Origin: an uncultured Desulfuromonas sp.
Lineage (GTDB): Bacteria > Desulfobacterota > Desulfuromonadia > Desulfuromonadales > Trichloromonadaceae
NCBI GenBank assembly: GCA_937982495.1
Contig: CALJLX010000534.1
Span: forward strand, 1 to 5,575
Direction: 5' to 3'
DNA: 5,575 nucleotides
The notes under the pieces were generated by a model. The model was not told the origin of the DNA. It was given only the letters and a program-made list of their open reading frames with translations, and made no database searches. Of this stretch, positions 1 through 4,777 are shown piece by piece. Position 1 is the stretch's first letter; every line of letters begins with the position of its first letter. The translations under genes and the position numbers were made by a program.

Positions 1-68
1 CCGCCGAGAATCAGTTTGCGCTCCGCCACCAGGCGGTGCACATCAAAACCGTGACCGATGCGCATCAT
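1..68 (-). CDS. ispF: 2-C-methyl-D-erythritol 2,4-cyclodiphosphate synthase, N-terminal fragment
   Basis: IspF converts CDP-methylerythritol 2-phosphate to methylerythritol 2,4-cyclodiphosphate plus CMP in the cytosolic MEP isoprenoid pathway. Only about 22 codons are inside the window; the gene continues past the left edge. The visible N-terminus reads M-M-R-I-G-H-G-F-D-V-H-R-L and goes on to L-I-L-G-G, the family signature. The Asp and His of D-V-H are the known divalent-metal ligands, D8 and H10 in E. coli numbering. Two ATGs stand in tandem. The first (68-66) overlaps the ispD TGA as ATGA and lies 8 nt from an AAGGA ribosome-binding site. The second (65-63) gives exactly the E. coli numbering. 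I report the first because of its spacing, but either could be used. The overlap implies cotranscription and translational coupling with ispD. Confidence 0.93.
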   Translation of the reverse strand, partial: MMRIGHGFDVHRLVAERKLILG

Positions 69-766
69 GTCGCCGTTCCTTCGGAACTCGCCAGAAAAGC
101 CCGGGCCAGCAGCAGATCCTCGGGCGTGGTAATCTTGATGTTGCGATAATCCCCCGCGACCATCGCCACCGGCAGGCCGAGTCGCTCCACCAGCGAAGCG
201 TCGTCGGTCCCGGTCCAACCTTCCGCCAGGGCCCGTTCGTGGGCGTCGCGAATCAGGCCAAAGCGAAAGGCCTGCGGGGTCTGGGCCTGCCAGAGCCGCC
301 GGCGTTCCGGCGTCCCCTGGATCAATCCCCCCTCGACTTCCTTGATGGTATCCTTGACCGGCACACCGACGACGCAGGCCCCGATGCGGCTTGCGCTAGC
401 GATCGCCGCGTCGATGCAGCTCGAAGGACACAGGGGGCGGACGCCGTCATGGATCAGCACGAGGTCCTCGGCCTCGGCGCCGCAGGCGCGCAGACCGTTG
501 CGTACCGAATCCTGGCGTTCGGCGCCGCCGGCGACCAGGCCGAGCACCTTGGCAAAACCATACCGCTCGACCACTTCCCGGCGACAGAAAGGAATCTCAT
601 CCTCCGGTGAAATGACATAAACGCCGGCCACCCGGGGATGTCCGTCGAAAAGGCCCAAAGTGTGGGCCAGAATCGGCCGGTCGGCGAGGGTCAGATACTG
701 CTTGTTGAGGGAAGCCCCCATGCGCCGCCCAAGACCCGCGGCCGGAACCAGGACATAGACTTTCAT
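65..766 (-). CDS. ispD: 2-C-methyl-D-erythritol 4-phosphate cytidylyltransferase
   Basis: IspD condenses MEP with CTP to give CDP-methylerythritol and pyrophosphate, the third step of the MEP pathway in the cytosol. The 233-residue product has the usual family length. The nucleotide-binding start P-A-A-G-L-G-R-R-M-G is at residues 8-17, followed by K22-Q-Y. Next come A-G-G-A-E-R-Q-D-S-V-R-N-G (79-91), I-H-D-G-V-R-P (105-111), V-P-V-K-D-T (136-140), Q-A-Q-T-P-Q-A-F (160-167), T-D-D-A-S (187-191) and N-I-K-I-T-T-P-E-D (209-217). K22, D107, R110, T140 and K211 appear to match catalytic or substrate-binding residues of the E. coli enzyme. The frame stays open 52 codons upstream, but that stretch has no IspD character. 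The ATG at 766 begins at the conserved strand and follows a purine-rich GGGGAAGGGG (780-771). The stop overlaps the ispF start as ATGA. The gene looks intact. Confidence 0.97.
   Translation of the reverse strand: MKVYVLVPAAGLGRRMGASLNKQYLTLADRPILAHTLGLFDGHPRVAGVYVISPEDEIPFCRREVVERYGFAKVLGLVAGGAERQDSVRNGLRACGAEAEDLVLIHDGVRPLCPSSCIDAAIASASRIGACVVGVPVKDTIKEVEGGLIQGTPERRRLWQAQTPQAFRFGLIRDAHERALAEGWTGTDDASLVERLGLPVAMVAGDYRNIKITTPEDLLLARAFLASSEGTAT
75..87 (-). promoter_or_regulatory. ispF ribosome-binding site inside a small hairpin
   Basis: On the minus strand the end of ispD contains GTTCC-GAA-GGAAC, a perfect 5-bp stem with a 3-nt loop. The ispF Shine-Dalgarno AAGGA (81-77) lies in its loop and 3' arm. 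A ribosome finishing ispD would open the stem, which suggests translational coupling. The stem is seen in the sequence; the function is inferred, and so short a stem is only marginally stable. Confidence 0.4.
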
Positions 767-821
767 GCAACCCCTTCCCCCCGATTTCGCAACAGCCGTG
801 TCGAAGCCAAGACGGGACCGT

Positions 822-850
822 GTTATACCACCATGCGCGGCGAAAGTCAT
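822..850 (-). promoter_or_regulatory. Candidate sigma70-type promoter for ispD-ispF
   Basis: On the minus strand an ATGACT -35-like box (850-845) is separated by exactly 17 bp from a TATAAC -10 box (827-822). These match the consensus at 4 of 6 and 5 of 6 bases. The predicted start, near 815, gives a leader of about 50 nt before the ispD ATG. It lies in the 195-bp gap between carD and ispD, so ispDF can probably be transcribed apart from carD. This is pattern recognition only. Confidence 0.5.
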
Positions 851-903
851 GGGCAAAGCCGCGGAGAAAAACACGTTGCGGGGGATGGATCGGAGAAAGC
901 GAA

Positions 904-959
904 GGGGGATGCGAAGAGCCATCCCCCAATAAAAAACCGCGACAAGAATGAAGTGACGC
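904..959 (-). terminator. Possible weak terminator region downstream of carD
   Basis: Two structures follow the carD stop. First is an imperfect stem (959-957 and 955-954 pairing with 939-941 and 943-944, with a U-U mismatch), followed after two G by six T on the minus strand (936-931). Then comes a perfect 8-bp hairpin, GGGGGATG with CATCCCCC (904-911 and 920-927, 8-nt loop), whose minus-strand downstream flank is only moderately U-rich. Neither is a textbook intrinsic terminator. Partial termination between carD and ispD is plausible, as is plain readthrough. Confidence 0.3.
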
Positions 960-961
960 CT

Positions 962-1447
962 TTAGTGGAGGAAAATCTTTTCGACCCGATCGAAAACCTG
1001 GCTCTCGTCGCTGCCGTCAGCCAGGGCCAACTCCTTGACCAGCAATTTCCGGGTCAGATCCAGCACCTTTTTCTCGCCATAGGAAAGCTCCTTGCTTTCC
1101 TTGAGCTGGTACAGTTCCCGCAACACCGAAGCGACTTCGAAGAGATCGCCGGAGCGGATCTTTTCATTGTACTCCCGCTGCCGACGACTCCAGGAAGCGA
1201 TCAACCCGCAACCGCCGTGCTTCTCTTCGAGAAGGTCGTAAACCGAGGCGACGCGGTCCTTGTGGATCAGATTCCGCAACCCGACATGGCTGGCATTGCC
1301 CACCGGCACCATGATCGTCATATCGCTGTCGACAATGCGCAGCACATAAAAATCGTGCCGTTCTCCGGAAAATTCCCTGGTTTCGATCGCCTCGATTTTC
1401 CCTACGCCTTGAGCGGGGTAAACCGCCATCTCACCGATTTTAAACAT
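962..1447 (-). CDS. carD: CarD/CdnL-family RNA polymerase-binding transcription regulator
   Basis: Proteins of this family bind the RNA polymerase beta subunit and promoter DNA, and stabilise the open complex at rRNA and many housekeeping promoters. The 161-residue product has the usual CdnL length. Residues 1-65 form the Tudor-like polymerase-interaction domain: F-K-I-G-E-M-A-V-Y-P-A-Q-G-V-G at 2-16, then V-P-V-G-N-A near 47-52 and V-G-L-R at 55-58. Residues from about 70 on form the helical DNA-binding domain. W86, in A-S-W-S-R-R, sits where the minor-groove wedge Trp of Thermus CarD is found, followed by R-Q-R-E-Y-N-E-K and R-E-L-Y (110-113). The start has an excellent GGAAGGAG site (1462-1455) 7 nt upstream. 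No C-terminal HMGA-like extension is present, so this is the short CdnL type and not the long Myxococcus CarD. It lies directly upstream of ispD-ispF on the same strand. Some annotators would name it cdnL. Confidence 0.95.
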   Translation of the reverse strand: MFKIGEMAVYPAQGVGKIEAIETREFSGERHDFYVLRIVDSDMTIMVPVGNASHVGLRNLIHKDRVASVYDLLEEKHGGCGLIASWSRRQREYNEKIRSGDLFEVASVLRELYQLKESKELSYGEKKVLDLTRKLLVKELALADGSDESQVFDRVEKIFLH

Positions 1448-1469
1448 TTTGGTACTCCTTCCGCTAACA

Positions 1470-1512
1470 TTGACGAAGGATAGAAGCTATCACAGAACTC
1501 TCCCTCCGTCAA
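1470..1512. repeat. Inverted repeat bracketing the carD promoter
   Basis: TTGACGAAGG (1470-1479) and CCTCCGTCAA (1503-1512) are inverted copies matching at 9 of 10 positions, with a 23-bp spacer. Their centres are 33 bp apart, about three helical turns. One arm covers the proposed carD -35 and the other the predicted transcription start. A second, smaller palindrome, GATAG-AAG-CTATC (1479-1491), lies between them over the -10. The arrangement resembles a two-site operator. The binding protein is unknown, and part of the similarity could arise from the -35 consensus. Confidence 0.45.
1484..1512 (-). promoter_or_regulatory. Candidate sigma70-type promoter for carD
   Basis: On the minus strand TTGACG (1512-1507, 5 of 6 to the -35 consensus) is followed after 17 bp by TAGCTT (1489-1484). 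That is a poor -10, but it is preceded by an extended -10 TGA (1492-1490). The predicted start near 1477 gives a leader of about 30 nt that includes the strong ribosome-binding site. A strong -35 with a weak -10 is the kind of promoter CdnL proteins are reported to help, so autoregulation is conceivable but not shown. Confidence 0.5.
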
Positions 1513-1590
1513 GGCAAAACACGGAGAAACAGGCACTTAGCCAATCCATCCCGCATCGCGGCGAGGACCGGGATCCACCGGAAGAGGTCG

Positions 1591-1626
1591 AAAAAACAGG
1601 CGGACCCCCCTGGAGGGTCCGCCTGT
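1591..1626 (-). terminator. Strong Rho-independent terminator after the PilZ gene
   Basis: A perfect 12-bp GC-rich stem (1596-1607 paired with 1615-1626, 7-nt loop) is followed on the minus strand by an uninterrupted T run (1596-1591). This is a textbook intrinsic terminator. It lies 50 bp beyond the PilZ stop codon and upstream of the carD promoter, so it should separate the two transcription units. On the plus strand no T run follows the stem, so it is oriented for minus-strand transcripts. Confidence 0.92.
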
Positions 1627-1676
1627 CGCGGCATATTCGCCGGCCGGGCTGAAAAGTTCGGCTATTGCGTAACCGG

Positions 1677-2036
1677 CTAACGCCGGCCCGCCTCGGTATA
1701 GTTAACGATAAAAGCGTCGAGGGCTGACCGCTGCTCCGGCGTCAGGTCGCCAAAACTCAGGCCACGCCTGCGCATGGGAATGAAGCCGTAATCCAGGGGG
1801 CAATCGGAAACCGCCTGAACCGGAACGCCCCCGAGCGCCAGGCTCTCATCGTGAAACAGATCGATTTCGTCGGCACTCCCACCCAGTTCGCCATCGCCGA
1901 GATAGCGAAAGGCCAACCCGCCGACGCTGATGTCAATGACGTGAAACATCGTCTCGGGGGCTGACCGTACCCGCGCCAGCGCTCGCCCATGGGTTAAAAA
2001 CCGGCGATGCTTTCTTGCAATCCGCACCTGTTCCAT
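1677..2036 (-). CDS. Small single-domain PilZ protein, probable cyclic di-GMP receptor
   Basis: The product is a 119-residue cytosolic protein that is essentially one PilZ domain, the fold that binds cyclic di-GMP and controls motility, exopolysaccharide or other outputs through partners. Both binding motifs are intact: the N-terminal R-x-x-x-R as R8-K-H-R-R12, and D-x-S-x-x-G as D35-I-S37-V-G-G40. The C-terminal segment R-R-R-G-L-S-F-G-D-L-T-P-E-Q (89-102) is typical of the last strand and helix of these domains. No membrane segment or second domain is visible. The ATG at 2036 is preferred: it begins just before the motif and has GGGAGG (2053-2048) upstream, although the 11-nt spacing is long. 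The frame extends to a TTG at 2114, but that would run through the sigma54-like promoter and its leader. The gene seems monocistronic, with its own terminator. The output target cannot be told from the sequence. Confidence 0.88.
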   Translation of the reverse strand: MEQVRIARKHRRFLTHGRALARVRSAPETMFHVIDISVGGLAFRYLGDGELGGSADEIDLFHDESLALGGVPVQAVSDCPLDYGFIPMRRRGLSFGDLTPEQRSALDAFIVNYTEAGRR

Positions 2037-2093
2037 GGTGTATCCAGCCTCCCGCGCTATCAGAGTTGAACCCTTCGACACATTTGTGGTTTT

Positions 2094-2109
2094 TGCAAAA
2101 TCCACGCCA
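2094..2109 (-). promoter_or_regulatory. Candidate sigma54 (-24/-12) promoter for the PilZ gene
   Basis: The minus strand reads TGGCGTGGATTTTGCA, to compare with the sigma54 consensus TGGCACG-N4-TTGCA. The invariant GG (2108-2107) and GC (2096-2095) are present with the required 10-bp spacing, and TGGC and TTGCA are exact. The predicted start near 2083 leaves a leader of about 47 nt before the ATG at 2036. Sigma54 promoters need an enhancer-binding activator; I could not identify its site, which could lie in the 3' end of the PBP gene. Confidence 0.5.
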
Positions 2110-2218
2110 CTCAAATGGCCGAAATTCTATGGAAAAGGCCCGCTCCGAGAGCCATTTTGTAAAAAATTCCGACACTCGCGAAGAATAACCTTACACTTCA
2201 CGGACCAGAAGAGAATTT

Positions 2219-4606
2219 TTAATACTCATCCATATCGATCCGGAAAAAGTCCTGGGCGCGGGGGCGCTCTTCCTCGACGGAATAACGGGTGGGCGCGGTT
2301 CCCGGCGCGAAAGCCTCGACCATGGCGTCCGACTGCGCATCGGAAGCGAGCAGGCCGGTGCGTGGGTCGATGGCGGAAAATTCGATGGTATCCGGAACCG
2401 GAAAGTCGCTCGGAGGCCAAGCCTTGACCGCCGCTTTCATAAAAGAGAGCCAGGCGGGCAGCGCCGCCCGCGCCCCCGTCTCTTTGCGTCCAAGGGGTCG
2501 CTCCTGGTCGTAGCCGGTCCAGGAAACTGTCACCAGTTGCGGCACATAGCCGGCGAACCAGGCATCCTTCAAGTCGTTGGTGGTCCCGGTCTTGCCCGCC
2601 GCCGGACGCCCCAGCTCCTTCGCCCCCTGTCCGGTCCCGTTCTGAATAACACTCTCCATGAGATTGGTGATCAGAAAGGAGGTTTCCGGAGAGATCACCC
2701 GTTCCCGACTGACGGAGAGGAGGCGTTGCCCCGACCGGGGTCCCCCCGGAAAGTCGCCGGGATTGATCGACTCCAGCACCCGTCCGTCGCGATCGGTCAC
2801 CCGCGTCACATAAAAGGGCGACACCCGAACCCCGCCGTTGGCGAAGACACTGTAGGCGGTCGCCAGTTCCAGAGGGGTGATGGCCGAAGACCCGAGAGCC
2901 AGGGTCAGGTCGCGGTTAAGGGGGGACTCTATCCCGAGCTTCTGGGCATAGCCGAGGGCATAGCCGACCCCGATATCCTCCAGAATCTTGATGGTGACGA
3001 TATTGTTCGAGTGGGTCAGTGCCTCGCGGAAGGTGAGCGGCCCCTTGAACTTTTTATCGTAGTTCTGCGGCCGCCAATCCTCCTTGCCCCGTTGCGGATA
3101 GACCAGGGGCGTGTCAAGAATCACCGTCGCCGGGGTGTACCCCTTGTCCAGGGCCGCCGCATAAATAAGGGGCTTGAACGCCGAACCCGGCAACCGCCGG
3201 GCCTGGGTCACCCGGTTGAACTGACTGCGATAAAAATCGTAGCCACCGACCATGGCCTTGACCTCGCCCGAGGCGGGATCCAGGGCGACCAGCGCCCCCT
3301 GGGCCTCCGGCTCCTGATCGAGGGCGAGGGTCAGGCGCCCATCCTCGGCGACCTTCTGCACCCGTACCCGCAATAGCGAGCCGAGCGGCAGCCGGGTTTC
3401 CTTGCCGTTGGCGTTGCCGGCCGGAGCCTGATCGGCCGCCACCACCCGAACCTTGCCGGCCCAGCCCATCCCCTTGAGGGGGAGTTCCCCCTGGCGGTTG
3501 CCGAAACGCACTTGCAGGGACTGGGCGGTCGATCCCGTCAACACCGCGTCGAGAAGGCTCCCCGGTACCGGCGGACGGGCATCGAGTTCCGGCGCCTGTT
3601 CGCTGAGAAAGGCTTCGATCTCGGCCCCTTCGAGTACCCGCTCCGGCCCCCGATAACCGTAGCGCCGGTCATGCTCCCGCAGGTTTTCCTGCACCGCAAG
3701 ATGCGCCGCCTTCTGCATGGCGAGATTCATGGTAGTGCGGATTTCCAACCCGCCGGTATAGAGCGTCTCTTCGCCGTAAGTCTGCTCCAGATAGCGCCGG
3801 ACCTGTTCGGTGAAGTAGGCGGCCTCGTGGGTGTGGGCGTTGGTGCGGGGGTGGATGGTCAACGGCTCGGCGACGGCCGCCGCCGCTTCCTGCTCGGTGA
3901 TGTAGCCGTCCTCGACCATGCGCCCGAGGACATATTTCTGTCGCTCCTTGGCCCGGGCGAAATTGCGGTAAGGGGAGTAGCGGCTCGGGGCCTGGGGCAG
4001 CCCTGCCAGCATCGCGCACTCGGCGAGGGTCAGATCCTCGACATTCTTGTTGTAGTAATTTTCCGCCGCCGCCTGCACGCCATAGGCGCCGTGGCCGAGA
4101 TAGATCTGGTTGAGATAGAGGTAGAGAAGCTCATCCTTGGAGAGACGTTTCTCCATGCGCCAGGCGAGAATCGCCTCTTTGAACTTGCGGGAGAACTTCT
4201 TTTCCGGGGTCAGCAGCAAGCCCTTGGCGATCTGCTGGGTGATGGTGCTTCCCCCCTGGACGACGCCGCCGGCCTTGAGGTTTTTCAGGGCGGCGCGGAG
4301 AATCGAAAAGAGGTCGATTCCCTGATGCTCGAAGAATTTGGAATCCTCGGCGGCGACAAAGGAGCGCACCAGCCGCTCGGGCATGCGCGCGACGGGAACG
4401 ACGATGCGCCGCTCCCGGTAGAACTCGGCGATAACCTCCCCTTCGTCGCTGAGCACCCGGCTGATGACCGGCGGCCGGTAATCGCTCAGGGAGTCGACCT
4501 TGGGCAGGGAACCGGCGACATAGAAGTAGGCGCCGACCAGGGCGCCGATCCCGAGCAGGCCGAGAACCAGGCCGGACCAGAGAAGATAACGAAAAAGCGT
4601 GGACAT
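2219..4606 (-). CDS. mrcA: Bifunctional class A penicillin-binding protein (PBP1A type)
   Basis: This peptidoglycan synthase polymerises lipid II glycan strands (GT51 domain) and cross-links their peptides (transpeptidase domain) in the periplasm. The 795-residue product starts with a short cytoplasmic tail and one membrane anchor (about 8-32). GT51 motifs follow: E87-D-S-K-F-F-E-H-Q-G with the catalytic Glu, G-G-S-T-I-T-Q-Q (118-125), R-M-E-K-R-L-S-K (150-157) and Y-L-N-Q-I-Y-L-G (164-171). A linker of about 300-435 has the look of the OB-like domain of PBP1A proteins. The transpeptidase motifs are S475-A-F-K478 (nucleophile), S533-N-N535 and K672-T-G-T-T, all intact. The tail is acidic. The ATG at 4606 is chosen because GAGGTG (4621-4616) lies 9 nt upstream; an upstream in-frame ATG at 4648 would add 14 residues and has poor support. 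The gene is divergent from pyk. The symbol follows E. coli usage; pbpA or ponA are used in other taxa. Confidence 0.95.
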   Translation of the reverse strand: MSTLFRYLLWSGLVLGLLGIGALVGAYFYVAGSLPKVDSLSDYRPPVISRVLSDEGEVIAEFYRERRIVVPVARMPERLVRSFVAAEDSKFFEHQGIDLFSILRAALKNLKAGGVVQGGSTITQQIAKGLLLTPEKKFSRKFKEAILAWRMEKRLSKDELLYLYLNQIYLGHGAYGVQAAAENYYNKNVEDLTLAECAMLAGLPQAPSRYSPYRNFARAKERQKYVLGRMVEDGYITEQEAAAAVAEPLTIHPRTNAHTHEAAYFTEQVRRYLEQTYGEETLYTGGLEIRTTMNLAMQKAAHLAVQENLREHDRRYGYRGPERVLEGAEIEAFLSEQAPELDARPPVPGSLLDAVLTGSTAQSLQVRFGNRQGELPLKGMGWAGKVRVVAADQAPAGNANGKETRLPLGSLLRVRVQKVAEDGRLTLALDQEPEAQGALVALDPASGEVKAMVGGYDFYRSQFNRVTQARRLPGSAFKPLIYAAALDKGYTPATVILDTPLVYPQRGKEDWRPQNYDKKFKGPLTFREALTHSNNIVTIKILEDIGVGYALGYAQKLGIESPLNRDLTLALGSSAITPLELATAYSVFANGGVRVSPFYVTRVTDRDGRVLESINPGDFPGGPRSGQRLLSVSRERVISPETSFLITNLMESVIQNGTGQGAKELGRPAAGKTGTTNDLKDAWFAGYVPQLVTVSWTGYDQERPLGRKETGARAALPAWLSFMKAAVKAWPPSDFPVPDTIEFSAIDPRTGLLASDAQSDAMVEAFAPGTAPTRYSVEEERPRAQDFFRIDMDEY

Positions 4607-4643
4607 GGGCAAAAACACCTCGAAAATCGATGAAAACTGCACA

Positions 4644-4672
4644 TCCATACCACAAACCCCCGCCCCTGGCCA
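4644..4672 (-). promoter_or_regulatory. Weak candidate promoter for the PBP1A gene
   Basis: On the minus strand TGGCCA (4672-4667, 4 of 6) and TATGGA (4649-4644, 3 of 6, with an extended TGG before it) are 17 bp apart. They would start transcription near 4637, a leader of about 30 nt to the ATG at 4606. That would place the alternative ATG at 4648 upstream of the transcript. The match is weak, and another promoter in this gap is possible. Confidence 0.22.
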
Positions 4673-4678
4673 TTTATT

Positions 4679-4707
4679 TTGCGGTCCTCCGGGGGGCGTG
4701 ATATAGT
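4679..4707 (+). promoter_or_regulatory. Candidate extended -10 promoter for pyruvate kinase
   Basis: TTGCGG (4679-4684, 3 of 6) is followed after 17 bp by TATAGT (4702-4707, 5 of 6). A TGA just before the hexamer makes a good extended -10 element, which can compensate for the weak -35. The predicted start near 4714 gives a leader of about 64 nt. The leader contains a 6-bp stem (4720-4725 with 4735-4740, one G-U pair, 9-nt loop) with no T run after it. Confidence 0.55.
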
Positions 4708-4777
4708 GGCAGCCCCCTTGGCGGCACGACCGTAGCCGTCCCGTTATCCACCCAGTTTTCCCCGGCTAGGAGGATTC

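Noticed and set aside
767..922. 52-codon in-frame upstream extension of ispD
   Set aside because: It lacks IspD family character, would include the candidate promoter, and the ATG at 766 coincides with the conserved N-terminal strand and a purine-rich ribosome-binding site.
638..1483. Long plus-strand open frame opposite ispD and carD
   Set aside because: It is antisense to two clearly recognised genes, contains no recognisable domain, and arises from the GC-rich codon pattern of the real genes.
1548..1574. ATCCCG...CGGGAT inverted repeat upstream of carD
   Set aside because: Six-bp arms with a 15-nt spacer in GC-rich DNA are expected by chance, and it is not positioned on a promoter.
1673..1686. 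CCGGC-TAAC-GCCGG palindrome at the PilZ stop codon
   Set aside because: A short 5-bp stem with no T run; the true terminator lies just downstream at 1591-1626.
2037..2093. Cyclic di-GMP riboswitch in the PilZ leader
   Set aside because: The leader of about 47 nt is too short and I see no match to the conserved core of known cyclic di-GMP riboswitch classes.
2037..2114. TTG-initiated N-terminal extension of the PilZ protein
   Set aside because: There is no good ribosome-binding site before the TTG, and the extension overlaps the sigma54-like promoter; the ATG at 2036 has a GGGAGG upstream.
2161..2204. Possible terminator after the PBP gene (minus-strand TCCG...CGGA followed by T6)
   Set aside because: Only a 4-bp closing stem with a long, poorly paired interior; too weak to call, although a T run does follow.
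3512..4633. Long plus-strand open frame opposite the PBP gene
   Set aside because: It is a mirror frame of the GT51 and linker coding region; its composition reflects the complement of PBP codons and no family is recognisable.
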